Shown piece after piece: positions 45,671 to 55,282 of a stretch of 64,000 nt of DNA (positions within the stretch are counted from its first letter, which is position 1; each line of letters begins with the position of its first letter). A program made the position numbers and the translations under genes. The notes under the pieces were generated by a model. It searched no databases. It was not told the DNA's origin and saw nothing but the letters and a program-made list of their open reading frames with translations. This stretch comes from Forficula auricularia. Lineage: Eukaryota; Arthropoda; Insecta; Dermaptera; Forficulidae. The stretch spans positions 37,152,858-37,216,857 of the forward strand of contig JALMQS010000153.1 in the NCBI GenBank assembly GCA_024734495.1. The letters are read 5' to 3'.

Positions 45671-46385
45671 AACTCTACAACTTTAGAACAAACCGTTGAG
45701 TTACTGCTAGGCGCGGCTAAAGAAGTTGTATTTCAAAAATAATTTTTGGGATTGAAGTAATTTTTATTTCAATAAAATAAGGCCTTCATCTTTATTAGAT
45801 AGCATTTGAAACGATCCTGTAATTCTCTGAAACTAAAATAATCAAGTGCTTCCGGTTGCCGATCAACAGGGGTTTGATAAAAATGTATTTTTGTATTGTT
45901 ATTATTTTTAAAGAAAATGTTATGTTTCATATTAATAAATAAATTATTAAATTCAATTTTATTCCAGCTACAAATATGAATAAATATGATAAATATAAAA
46001 AAAAAGTCATAGAAATTAAATATTAAAAGAAAATAAAAAAATAGATAAATAAATAAATAAAAACAAATAAGAATCGAATAAACAATATTTACTCAAGTAA
46101 AAGGTAAACAAACATAATAAATTTAACAAACAATCTAACAAATATCCAATCAAATAGAAAATATCGTCAATAATAAATATTGAAAATAATTTCATCAATT
46201 CAATTTAAAACGAGAATTTTCTAAAGTTAACAAACACTTTATTGGATAACTTTTATAATATGTCAGAATGGCTCTGGTTTATCTTTGAGTCGAATTTAGT
46301 GTTGCAAACCAGATAAATTTCAAATAAATTTTTCAAAAATCTCAAAATCAATCATATGTTCATATGGTAGCTATATAAACAATAG
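45671..46385. other. AT-rich intergenic stretch
   Basis: Very A/T-rich; the short minus-strand frame at 46016-46198 is compositional. Nothing supportable. Confidence 0.4.
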
Positions 46386-46673
46386 AATTTATTAGTTGAA
46401 TAAAAGATTTCACTGTCGATGGTAACAGAATTGTTTTTATTTTAGGTTAAAAATAAAATGAGAGAGTCTCTGTTTTTAAAATAAAATAATTTTTAATTAT
46501 TTCTAGAGACTATAGTTTCGAAGGCATTGCCTTCATCATCAGTCTATCACAAATATTTCAGTATTTAGTTACAAATTAAGATTTATACATTGAAAATTTT
46601 GAAAAATATATAATGTCTTTTTCTTCATGTTTCCTCTTGGGAGATTAGATTAACAGAACTAGAGATAATTAAA
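46386..46673 (-). mobile_element. Penelope-like terminal remnant with hammerhead motif
   Basis: Shares AAGATTTCACTGTCGATGGT, AGGTTAAAAATAAAATGAGA and the AATTAAAAATTA segment with 32537-32740. It contains the hammerhead motif at 46504-46546. Downstream (on the plus strand) it runs into the scaffold gap. Assignment to Penelope-like elements is inferred from the hammerhead type and the inverted-copy habit; no polymerase is present. Confidence 0.45.
46504..46546 (-). ncRNA. Type I hammerhead ribozyme motif
   Basis: On the minus strand, in order: TAGA (stem I), CTGATGA, one extra T, GAAGGC-AAT-GCCTTC (perfect 6 bp stem II), GAA, AC-TATA-GT (stem III of 2 bp), C as the cleavage base (GUC), TCTA (stem I partner, 4 bp). 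Every invariant core base is present. The extra nucleotide after A9 is unusual, but the 11.3 kb copy has one too. Short stem III is known from hammerheads in Penelope-like retroelements. The motif would cut its own RNA directly after GUC at 46508. Activity is not shown by sequence alone. Confidence 0.6.
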
Positions 46674-46773
46674 NNNNNNNNNNNNNNNNNNNNNNNNNNN
46701 NNNNNNNNNNNNNNNNNNNNNNNNNNNNNNNNNNNNNNNNNNNNNNNNNNNNNNNNNNNNNNNNNNNNNNNNN
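46674..46773. other. Scaffold gap of 100 N
   Basis: Exactly 100 N, the conventional length for a gap of unknown size. It removes the last bases of the errantivirus 3' LTR and the left target-site duplication. Confidence 0.99.
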
Positions 46774-47190
46774 TCGAGGGTGTAAGTTTTTAAAAAGCAA
46801 TTAAAAGACTTATTACATTTATTTGTTTATTGAAGAAAGATTACATACACTTGTAGTCACAGTCAAACAAGGATTTAAGTGGTTATTGTCGGTGATTTAT
46901 AGTTAAATCCCGAATTTAAGCAAACGTACAATGAACGTTTGGGTTTAATTGAATGAGTTTACAACTTGGATTGAATTTGTATGGAGTTGTATTGAATTTG
47001 TCAGTGATTTAAATAAAATCCTGAATTTAAGAAAAGGGCGTTAGGACATAGCCACCGGCCGACTTTAATGGAGCAATAATGTTCTCCGAGTCTGAGGGCA
47101 GGCGACTTATATAGGAAATATCCCGCTGATGCAGCAGTTTGACTGACGTCATAGAAAGTGCAGAGATCAGCAAGAATCAACAATATAACT
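46774..47190 (-). repeat. 3' LTR (outer end lost in gap)
   Basis: 417 bases visible. Identical to 54277-54681 except for one missing C near 46928, until the outer ends diverge slightly. On the minus strand it begins AGTTATATTGTTGATTC, the AGT start common to errantivirus LTRs. The final ~14 bases seen in the other LTR fall in the N gap. The 66-codon minus ORF here is LTR sequence. Confidence 0.95.
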
Positions 47191-47199
47191 CGTCCCTCC
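47191..47199 (-). other. Polypurine tract
   Basis: GGAGGGACG on the minus strand immediately before the 3' LTR start, where plus-strand DNA synthesis would be primed. Confidence 0.7.
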
Positions 47200-47212
47200 A
47201 CAAGACGAAAGT

Positions 47213-48797
47213 TTAGGGGTTGATTTCCTCTAAACTTTCGTTAGCCTCTTTGACTTCATTGAGTGGTTCCCTATAGATTTTATACAATTTAATTATTTTA
47301 TTTCTAGTTAACAATATTATAACTCCGATAGTTAACATTATTATTAATAGAATTGTTATAATATTGTTTGTTTTGTGGGAGAACCATTCAATTTCGTCGA
47401 TTTGGTCTAACTTGGTTTCAGATATTTCAATCCTTGTAATGTTGTGGAATGTTAACTCCTTGTTTTGAGTTTCAGTTAATTTATTTAATTTTATATCAAA
47501 GGTTGGTAGTTCTTCTACTTGGTTTTTATAAGTTACGATATTATTATTATTGATTGAACAATTTGAATTTTTGGTTTTATAAAGTCCGAAATTTAAATAT
47601 TTGTTTATTCCATCGCATTTGACAAGGATTTGCCTTTCTGTTACAAAGATTATGATTTGGTTGGAGTTTGGTACGACAATATATGTGGGAAAATGCTTTA
47701 ATTTTATAAGTTCACAATTTTCGTTAGTTTGTTTTATCAAAATATTCTTTACACAATTTGATTCTACAGTGTTTGATAGCTTACAATAACTTATTTCATT
47801 ATTTAATATACAATTAGTTACAGAGTACAATTCGTTTTTTATGGTTATCACTGTTTGTAGTGGCTCGTTTAACAAGAAGATTTTGTTGTCTTTAATTACT
47901 GGTAATGGTATTAATTGGAGGACGTTACTTTCTGTCTTTTGGTAGGTGGGTATTTCTAATATAATATCAATGTAATTTTGGTGGGTTTTGCAAATGGGGC
48001 GAATGAAGGTTATAGCATCCCAATAGTTTCCTAGTTTAATGTTTGAATTATTGATTTCCAAAATTTCTTTTAAATCGTTAAATGTGATTATCGATTCATG
48101 TAGAATATTTATTGTACAGAATGATAATGCAGTTTCAATGTTCTCGATCGTGATTAATATTGAATTTAGAGTACTTATTAGTTGTGAGATTAGGTTAATT
48201 AGTCCTTGCTCACTGTTTCTTTTTAGCTGCGAGTCTACTAGTGATAACATATTTTTGAAATTTTCTTGGTTTAGATTGATTTTATCTAATTGGCGATTGA
48301 ATTGTTCGGTTAAGTTGTTAAAGGATTTTAATATTAAATTATTTTGAATTTGGAGTTTATTTTGGTTTCTATTTAAGTTTTCTAGAATTTGGTCGTACCT
48401 TTCTCTATCTTCATTATCCAAATTTCCCGTTATAGTTTTAATTAGGCTGCCTAGTCCGTTAATTATGCCTCGTTTTTCTCTGTTATTTCTATTCAGGTTT
48501 TGTGTTTTGATTTTTAAAGAGTTTAAGTTGTGATCAAGTAGTTTGAAATAGGAGGTGTGTTCTTTATAAAATTTGGAAGGGGTTATGTTTTTTAGATTAT
48601 TACTTGCTAGAGATAGCTTACTGAATTCGTCATGGATAGGTAACAGGTTGAAAGCATAGTGTACATAGTGGTAAGTGTCGAAGAGTCGGGTTTCTTTGAA
48701 TTTTGTCAAGAAATAGCCGGAGTTGTCCATCTCCTCTATTTGTGCTGTTGTCAGTCCAATCAGTCCGAAGACGACGGCGTGGGCGATGATGGCGATC
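47213..48797 (-). CDS. env: env, baculovirus-F-like envelope glycoprotein
   Basis: The open frame from Met at 48730 has 505 codons. It continues upstream without a stop to 48814, and that part encodes a hydrophobic stretch of about 15 residues ending in a small-residue cleavage site, a signal peptide. No ATG lies in the upstream part, and TAG/G at 48799-48797, preceded by CTACTAA, looks like a splice acceptor. So the initiator is probably supplied by a leader exon, as known for gypsy and ZAM. REKR at residues 84-87 (from Met 48730) is a furin-type site followed by a glycine- and isoleucine-rich fusion-peptide-like segment. A membrane anchor lies at about 457-475 with a tail of about 30 residues. 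In related viruses this protein mediates membrane fusion. No break seen. Confidence 0.9.
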
Positions 48798-51240
48798 CTA
48801 CAATTGTTCGTGATTTAGTAGGTCTTTTTATATTGGACAAGTGAATTTTCGTGGTCTGTTTATGGTGTCGGGGAATAATTTGTCCGACTTTTAAATTTTT
48901 ATCTATTGATTTTAATTTTTCGCGTTTAAATTTACTTCCTGATTTGATACACTTTTGTTTGTTTTTTACGAATACTGTCTCTGGGATTGGGGGTAAATTT
49001 TCCCTATCTTTGTTTCTATCTGAGGTAGTTTTTTCTTTATTCTCCTCTAATTTTGCTTTAACTATTTCATATAACTTTTTGGTTTTTTCTATGTGGTTCT
49101 GAACATAATTTGAAGTTATTTTTTCTTCTAAATTTTGTTCTAGATAATTTTCAGTGTTAATATGACCATTTACGATTTCGAGGGGAGATAATTTTGTTAT
49201 AGAATGAGTGGTGTTATTATAGGCCATTAATGCATAAGACATTTTTTCTGAAATGGTGTTATTTTTAAATTGGGGTTCGGAATTTAGAATATTTAAATGT
49301 TCACCTATAGTAGAATGGAATCTTTCAATGTTTCCATTAGATTGGGGGTGTTGGCTACAGATGAAGTGAATTTTGATTTTATAAGTTTCGAGAAGTTCTT
49401 GGATAGTATTATTTTTAAATTCATTCCCATTGTCGGATATAATAATTTGAGGTATACAATGGTTACTGAAAAATTTGATTAATTTCTTTGTGACATCGAA
49501 ACGAGTTAAGGATTTTAATTTATACGCTTGAGCAAATTTTGAAAAGGAATCTATAATTGTGAGAAATTTTTGGTTTCCGATAGTGAAGCTATCGATGTGA
49601 ATAATTTCGAAAGGTTTAGATGCGGTGGGCGTTATGTTTAGTTTGACATTAAGGGGGTGTCTGTCATATTTGTTTATTTTACAAATTTCGCACGCGTTTA
49701 TAAATTCACTAATCATATCTTTCATCTTTGGCCAATAATATTTAAGTTTTAACTTATCGAATGTTTCGTTGATACCGCGGTGGTTGGTCTTTCCTAAGTG
49801 ATAATTTTGGATTTCTTCCAGTTGTTGCTCATTTGTTTGCAAATCTTTCAACAACGTGGTGCATTCATACAATTTTAGATTTGTTTTATCGAAATGTTTT
49901 TGAATAATGGATATGAATTTTTCCTGGATTGGGGATTCAAAATATAAGTGGTATTTAATATTAGGGACTAAATACTCTTTAATAATTTGGCAAATTTCTC
50001 TTTCAATATTATTTTTTATTAGTTTAATATGAAATCGTTGTTTTTTGTTTCCGAATAGTTTTTCGATCTTTATTAGTTGGGTGGAAAATGGTACTACTTT
50101 TATTATTAATTGGTTTTTGAATTTGTTTAGGGGCTGGTCAAGTCGGGGAATTTCTAGAATTTCTGTGGTTGCGTCTGAGTCTGAGGAGTGATTGCTTTCT
50201 GAGTCTGATAGATTTTCAGGTTCAGGTTCAGGTTCAGGTGTTGTGAGAACGTTAGGTGTTGCGGGAATATTTACTGGATTCACAGGATTTGGTTCGGGTT
50301 GGGTTCGAAAGTTTTCTGGGTTAGTTGCCCAATCGTTAAATTGATTCATGTACTCTTCTAATGTGGGTTCAGGGTCGGTTACTAGTGGGTTAAAATTTAT
50401 TCTGGAAAGTGGGTCAGCTACGCGATTTAACTTTCCTTTTTGATGTTCAATATCGAAATCGTATTCGCTGAGTTTTATCTGCCAGCGAATGAATTTGGCA
50501 TTGGGATTTTTCATTGATTTTAACCAGACGAGGGGTTTGTGGTCCGTGATAATTTTAAATTTTCTACCGAATAGGTAGGGCCTAAAATACTGGGTTGCCC
50601 AGACTATGGCTAAAAGCTCGCGCTCGACCGTGGAATAGTTTTGTTCGTGGGAGTTTAGCGTACGAGAGGCGTATGCTACCGGTAAGTCCGAATTTGAATC
50701 ATTTTTCTGTGAAAGAACCGCGCCTATGGCAAAATTACTCGAATCAGTGGTGAGTGTGAAGGGTTTGTTAAAATCAGGATAGATCAGGATGGGTTCATTA
50801 ATTAAGAGAGTTTTGCATTTTTCGAAAGCGTTAATGAATTCGGGGTCTTTCGGGTTAATTTTGTTTTCTTTTTTCAGAGTCCGAGTGAGGGGTTTCGTTA
50901 TTCGGGCGAAATCGCTAACGAACCTTCGGTAATACCCGATTAAACCTAGGAATGATTTAACCTGTTTCTCGGTGGTTGGTAGTGGGTAATTTTGTATGGC
51001 GGAGATTTTGTCAGGATTTGGTTTAATTCCCTCAGGTGTGACTATATGGCCTAAGAATGGGACTTCTTTCTGGAGGAAATCACATTTTTCAATTTTAATT
51101 TTGAGGTTGGCTTTACGAAGCCGGTCGAAAACTGTTTTTAAATGGGTGATGTGTTCCTGGAGGCTTGGGGAGAAGACAATAATGTCGTCTACATAGACTA
51201 GACAAAATTTGTTAAGGATACCCTGGAGGACATTGTCCAT
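48760..51240 (-). CDS. pol: pol, C-terminal part: RT palm, RNase H, integrase
   Basis: 826 codons open from an internal methionine that is not the natural start. The catalytic YVDD box of reverse transcriptase is at residues 16-19, followed by the connection and an RNase H domain (TLTTDSSNFAIGAVLSQ near 160, and a DHKPL-like segment). Integrase follows: an HHCC zinc region (HLGKTNHRG ... CEICK, about 478-520), then the D,D-E core with IHIDSF, IISDNGNEF and NIERFHS. A proline- and serine-rich tail ends 30 bases before the env Met. This frame equals the protease frame, as expected once the two homopolymer changes upstream cancel. It lies directly upstream of env, overlapping its signal-peptide region. 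Confidence 0.95.
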   Translation of the reverse strand: MDNVLQGILNKFCLVYVDDIIVFSPSLQEHITHLKTVFDRLRKANLKIKIEKCDFLQKEVPFLGHIVTPEGIKPNPDKISAIQNYPLPTTEKQVKSFLGLIGYYRRFVSDFARITKPLTRTLKKENKINPKDPEFINAFEKCKTLLINEPILIYPDFNKPFTLTTDSSNFAIGAVLSQKNDSNSDLPVAYASRTLNSHEQNYSTVERELLAIVWATQYFRPYLFGRKFKIITDHKPLVWLKSMKNPNAKFIRWQIKLSEYDFDIEHQKGKLNRVADPLSRINFNPLVTDPEPTLEEYMNQFNDWATNPENFRTQPEPNPVNPVNIPATPNVLTTPEPEPEPENLSDSESNHSSDSDATTEILEIPRLDQPLNKFKNQLIIKVVPFSTQLIKIEKLFGNKKQRFHIKLIKNNIEREICQIIKEYLVPNIKYHLYFESPIQEKFISIIQKHFDKTNLKLYECTTLLKDLQTNEQQLEEIQNYHLGKTNHRGINETFDKLKLKYYWPKMKDMISEFINACEICKINKYDRHPLNVKLNITPTASKPFEIIHIDSFTIGNQKFLTIIDSFSKFAQAYKLKSLTRFDVTKKLIKFFSNHCIPQIIISDNGNEFKNNTIQELLETYKIKIHFICSQHPQSNGNIERFHSTIGEHLNILNSEPQFKNNTISEKMSYALMAYNNTTHSITKLSPLEIVNGHINTENYLEQNLEEKITSNYVQNHIEKTKKLYEIVKAKLEENKEKTTSDRNKDRENLPPIPETVFVKNKQKCIKSGSKFKREKLKSIDKNLKVGQIIPRHHKQTTKIHLSNIKRPTKSRTIVGSPSSPTPSSSD

Positions 51241-51788
51241 GGCTCGCTGAAAGGTGGCTGGTGCGTTTTAAGACCAAAAGGCATTCGCAAAAACTCGAAG
51301 TGCCCTTGTTCCGTGTTGAAAGCCGTCTTTTCAACATCCTCGCTTGCCATCTCGATTTGGTGGAAGCCGCTAGATAAATCTATTGTACTTAAGTAACGAC
51401 TTCTGCCTAATTTATCAAGGAGGTCGGTGATATTGGGTATTGGGTATTTGTCGCTTATTGTCTTCTTGTTTAGTTGGCGGTAGTCAATGACGGTACGATA
51501 TGTTCGTTTGCCGTCTTTGCTAAGTTTTTTGGGCACTACCCATACAGGGGATGACCATGGGGAGAAGGAAGGTTGAATAATTTTTTGTTCGAGCATATCC
51601 GAAATTTGTTTAGAAACTACTTCTCTATAAATTTGCGGATAGCGGTAGCTTTTTGAGTAAACTGGTTCATCATCGGTGGTGCGGATCCGATGTTTAATTT
51701 GGTTTGTAAATGTTAAAGGCGTGTTTTCGCGATAAATTATGTCTCTATAATCTGTTATCAATTTTTTTAATTTTGTATTTTTCTTCAC
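51198..51788 (-). CDS. pol: pol, middle part: RT fingers, frame-shifted
   Basis: 196 codons covering the N-terminal half of reverse transcriptase (YRYPQIYREVVSKQISDML, SPWSSPVWVVPKK, YRTVIDYRQLNKKTISDKYP, FHQIEMASEDVEKTAF, FLRMPFGLK). It is displaced into the gag frame by a homopolymer change at its start (T7 run 51762-51768, one base longer than the flanking frames need). It is lost again at its end, inside a conserved RT block, by a T4 run (51266-51269) one base too short. After that the reading is nonsense for about 20 codons. Both breaks are in single-base runs, which suggests sequencing error or recent decay. Confidence 0.9.
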   Translation of the reverse strand: MKKNTKLKKLITDYRDIIYRENTPLTFTNQIKHRIRTTDDEPVYSKSYRYPQIYREVVSKQISDMLEQKIIQPSFSPWSSPVWVVPKKLSKDGKRTYRTVIDYRQLNKKTISDKYPIPNITDLLDKLGRSRYLSTIDLSSGFHQIEMASEDVEKTAFNTEQGHFEFLRMPFGLKTHQPPFSEPWTMSSRVSLTNFV

Positions 51789-52258
51789 TATTCAAATTTT
51801 TTAACGTTTCTTCAGGAATGGCGGCGTTTGACGCTTCAATCGCTGCCAGGTATTTGTCTTTAGATTGAGTATTTAAAAATTTTAATTCGAAAGAGTTCCT
51901 AGAGGTTATTAAGCGGTTGTTTTTTATATCAATTTTTGCGCGTAATTTTTTCAAATTATCTAGCCCGAGGAGATAATCGAAATTATCGTGGAAATCGAAT
52001 ATATGGAAATTTAGAGGTGTGTTTGTTCGAAAAATTTCAAAGAATGGGCTATTTACGCAATATTTTCCTTGGCTAGTGCCATGTCGAGTTCGAATGAGAA
52101 TAGATTTTTTTTTAATAGAGTCCGCGTGAAAATAGCTAGCAATTTCTGGTTGAACGAAAGAGTTTGTGCTACCAGTGTCGATAAAAATTTTTCGGTTTGT
52201 TGTTGGATGGAGGATGTATGGTAGGGAAGGAGAATCGAGAGAATCTATCTGCTCTAGT
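51745..52258 (-). CDS. pol: pol, N-terminal part: aspartic protease
   Basis: The frame -1 to gag is open through the gag stop. It encodes the retroviral-type aspartic protease with the active-site FIDTGSTNSFVQPEIA around 52140-52190, followed by about 130 residues leading into RT. It ends prematurely at 51745 because of the T7 homopolymer change. The protease would cut Gag and Pol precursors in the particle. No slippery heptamer was identified with certainty at the gag end. Confidence 0.85.
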
Positions 52259-53453
52259 TCTCGTCGGTCGTAGGTGGGTCGGCTGTTGGTAGATTTTCCG
52301 AGGCTATTTCCTCTAAAAAATTACCGGGATCGTGTTCGGGTGTATAATCTGATGTGTAGTCAGGTGTATATTCATGTGTGTATTCATCGAAGTTTACCTC
52401 ATTTGGATCGGCTTGTGCCTCGTGGTGGTTCAAATTAGGTCGATTGAATTTTGAGGGGAAATGGCTGGGGCTTTGGCTGCTAAATTTATTGGTTGGAGGA
52501 GAGGGTCTTGGTGAGAATAATTTCCTTGGGAAGTGATTTTGTTGTGTGTGAGGTGTGTTAGATAGGTTTTGTTGGTTATGCGGAGTCCGGAAGGGTGGGT
52601 TGTTTGGTGTAGCAGGACCTCTGCTAAAAGGTGTTGAGGTTCTAACTGGATTGAATGGTGTGTTTGGTTTTTGGTAATATTGTTTATTAGTAGGTGTGTT
52701 AGAAGGACCAAATTTTTGTGTTGTTAGCCTGGCTTCATATTGGAAGTCGTTAGTGAGCATATTTAGGGCATCTCCTAAGCTTTGGGGGTTTTTAGTCCTC
52801 ATAGATTGGCCTACTGGGTCTCTAAGTCCTCTTAATAATACTCGCAAGGCTAAATTTGTGGTAAAGGTTTGCAATGATCTTTTCTCATTTTCGTCGAAAT
52901 TTAATTCTATTTTTGAAATAATTTGCTGTAATTTTGTAGACACTTGGTCATGGAATTCGAAAGGTGTTTGGGTTTGATTTTGTCTGGTGGATGTTAACTC
53001 TAAAGTGAGAGTGTAGACATCCTTTTTATCTGAATACGTTTCTATTAGGAAGCTTCTTAAATCATCCCAATTTCTAGTATTGTAGCTGCTTAATTTGTTG
53101 GCAGCTTCGCCTTTAATTTTTGAAACTATTGAATGGATAATCACATCATTTTGAAAATCATCTACATCAGTAAAGTTATAAAATTTGGAGATTATTTTAT
53201 CCGAGATTTCGATAAATCTGGGTAATATTTGTTGATCGCCTGTAAAATCAGGGATCATATCTAGGTATTCCCTTTTAAAGGGTTGTTGTGGAGGTTGCAT
53301 TTGGAGGGGTGGTGCTTGAGGGGGTGAAGGTTGAGGGGGTGAAGGTTGAGGGGGTAGGTTTTGAGTGGGGAGAGTTTGATAAGTTTGAGTGTTGGTTGCT
53401 GATGTTGTCGGTAGATTCAGTGAAGAAGGTCTGATAAGGGGTTGGTTAGGCAT
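52254..53453 (-). CDS. gag: gag, structural polyprotein
   Basis: 399 codons, ATG at 53453. Residues about 25-60 are proline- and glutamine-rich (PQPSPPQPSPPQAPPLQ-like). About 65-230 is the conserved Gag core (FTGDQQILPRFIEI, VSKIKGEAANKL, WDDLRSFLIETYSDKKDVYT), as in retrotransposon Gag/capsid domains. The C-terminal third is asparagine- and proline-rich with short YTPDYTSDYTP repeats near 365-380. No CCHC zinc knuckle is visible, usual for errantiviruses. Gag builds the particle; pol follows in the -1 frame with overlapping ends. Confidence 0.9.
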   Translation of the reverse strand: MPNQPLIRPSSLNLPTTSATNTQTYQTLPTQNLPPQPSPPQPSPPQAPPLQMQPPQQPFKREYLDMIPDFTGDQQILPRFIEISDKIISKFYNFTDVDDFQNDVIIHSIVSKIKGEAANKLSSYNTRNWDDLRSFLIETYSDKKDVYTLTLELTSTRQNQTQTPFEFHDQVSTKLQQIISKIELNFDENEKRSLQTFTTNLALRVLLRGLRDPVGQSMRTKNPQSLGDALNMLTNDFQYEARLTTQKFGPSNTPTNKQYYQKPNTPFNPVRTSTPFSRGPATPNNPPFRTPHNQQNLSNTPHTQQNHFPRKLFSPRPSPPTNKFSSQSPSHFPSKFNRPNLNHHEAQADPNEVNFDEYTHEYTPDYTSDYTPEHDPGNFLEEIASENLPTADPPTTDEN

Positions 53454-54244
53454 TTTTGATTTGTTTCTTTTAAATGAAAAAATTTTGGAATTAGGGCTAG
53501 AAGTCCTTCCTATCTAAACGAACAACGAACAGTGATTGGAACAAGTTATTATAATACTAGCAATGTATTTTATTATAATAATTTAATATTAATTTTATTT
53601 ACTTATTCAATATTAATTTTATTTACTTAAATTTACCTTAAGAAAAATATTTATTAATGTAAGTTTTGAAGATTTGATTTGATTTTTTTTTTTGATGATT
53701 AATTATTAATTATTAATTATTTATTTTGTTGAAAAGGCTGTCGGTGTTTCAGTGATGAAACCCGAATATTTTTATTTAAAAATAAAGTTGAAGTTATTTA
53801 TTTATTATTATTTAAAGTTTAAGAGTTTATTTATTTAGTTTTTTTGTCAGTATTTCGAAGTGAAATCTGAGTTTTTTATATAAATTGTATTTATTTATAT
53901 TTTTATTTTATTTTTTTTTTATTTTTAAGGATATTCCTTGTATTTGTTTGAAAAGTTTAAAGTTATTCTATTTATTTAATTGTGACTCACATTGGCTGGC
54001 TGCTTAATCCAATTTGCACTTGACACTTTGCACAACACTGATAACAGCTGGGTGTTATTGTCCTTGAAGACAGGCGGCTTGTTGTTGTTCCCTGGGAGGT
54101 GACGTAACTCGTCGCTAGGGATGATGTCAACTCGAAGCTGGATGTGTGCGTGGGCGTATGCTGGTTTCTTTCTTCGTAGGTGGGGTACAAAGATTTGAAA
54201 ATCCCCGAATTTGAGTTTTAGTGGCCCAAATTCGTTACCCGAGT
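53454..54244 (-). other. Errantivirus 5' leader (untranslated)
   Basis: About 800 bases between the primer site and the gag ATG, AT-rich with many TTATT repeats. It should carry packaging signals and the splice donor for env mRNA; I could not identify either with confidence. The 67-codon frame near 53987-54190 has no motif. Confidence 0.7.
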
Positions 54245-54262
54245 CCTACCGCGACTGCGCCA
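54245..54262 (-). other. Primer binding site, tRNA-Ser type
   Basis: On the minus strand TGGCGCAGTCGCGGTAGGAC directly follows the 5' LTR. TGGCGCAGTCG is complementary to the 3' end (CGACTGCGCCA) of insect serine tRNAs. Gypsy itself uses tRNA-Lys, while 17.6, 297 and ZAM use tRNA-Ser, so this supports placement in the latter group. Confidence 0.85.
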
Positions 54263-54698
54263 AATAAGTCTTGTGGTCGAGGGTGTAAGTTTTTAAAAAG
54301 CAATTAAAAGACTTATTACATTTATTTGTTTATTGAAGAAAGATTACATACACTTGTAGTCACAGTCAAACAAGGATTTAAGTGGTTATTGTCGGTGATT
54401 TATAGTTAAATCCCGAATTTAAGCAAACGCTACAATGAACGTTTGGGTTTAATTGAATGAGTTTACAACTTGGATTGAATTTGTATGGAGTTGTATTGAA
54501 TTTGTCAGTGATTTAAATAAAATCCTGAATTTAAGAAAAGGGCGTTAGGACATAGCCACCGGCCGACTTTAATGGAGCAATAATGTTCTCCGAGTCTGAG
54601 GGCAGGCGACTTATATAGGAAATATCCCGCTGATGCAGCAGTTTGACTGACGTCATAGAAAGTGCAGAGATCAGCAAGAATCCATTTCTAATATAACT
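54263..54698 (-). repeat. 5' LTR, 436 bp
   Basis: On the minus strand it starts AGTTATATT and ends CTTATT just before the primer site. The outer end reads AGTTATATTAGAAATGGATT where the other LTR has AGTTATATTGTTGATT. Otherwise it is the same apart from one extra C near 54431. Two related sub-repeats (GTGATTTATAGTTAAATCCC and GTGATTTAAATAAAATCCTG) lie inside. Confidence 0.93.
54610..54617 (-). promoter_or_regulatory. TATA box in 5' LTR
   Basis: TATATAAG on the minus strand, about 90 bases from the LTR start and followed 20-30 bases later by CTCAGACTC, a reasonable initiator region. AATAAA (plus TTTATT near 54325) lies toward the LTR end as a poly-A signal. The same sites occur in the 3' LTR. 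Confidence 0.65.
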
Positions 54699-55282
54699 TC
54701 TATAATATCTCCTATATATTAATATATTCCTCTATATAGCTTAGAATATTAGATTTACGCCGTGTCTCATTTGAAATTTTAGTAGGACAAATTTAGGTAT
54801 TATATATTAATATATAATTAATTTTTTGGAAATAATTCATACCACGAAAATTAATTTTTTTTTTTTGAATTTAAGAAAATATAAATTCTTAAAATTTTAG
54901 TAGACAAATTAATTTTAAAATATATATATATTATATATATTTAATTTATAATATAACTTTTAATGAGATATGATTTGATGGGATAATGAGATTAATTCAT
55001 AATTTATTACTGCGCGGGTCATTTGAAATCTTAGTAGATAAATTAATTTTAAAATTATTATATATAATAAATTTAGAGACAGTTTTTAGATAAATTTAAA
55101 TATTGAAATGTATATTAAAAAAGAAATAGGTTTCCAACCGATCGGGAACTTCGAGAGAAATGGTTGCATGCTCTAATAAAGTATTTATAAATCATTTAAT
55201 AATATTTTTTCATCTTTCTTTGATCAATATTCATTATTCAAAAAAAATATTTTTTTCAAAACATATAATTACGGACAGCACA
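54699..55282. other. AT-rich flank
   Basis: TATATA-rich sequence with internal similarity (AATTTTAGTAGACAAATTAA-like phrases recur near 54775, 54890 and 55030). No gene. Confidence 0.45.

Larger units (their letters stand above)
46774..54698 (-). mobile_element. Errantivirus (gypsy-like endogenous retrovirus), nearly complete
   Basis: Order on the minus strand: 5' LTR (54263-54698), tRNA-Ser primer site, long leader, gag, pol, env, polypurine tract, 3' LTR (ending in the gap). Total about 7.9 kb. Gag and pol are in frames related by -1; env is separate and probably translated from a spliced mRNA. PBS type and gene order match the 17.6/297/ZAM errantivirus group. The two LTRs differ only by about one internal indel and a short change at their outer ends, so the insertion is recent. 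Coding is intact in gag and env; pol carries two one-base homopolymer length changes. Confidence 0.95.
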
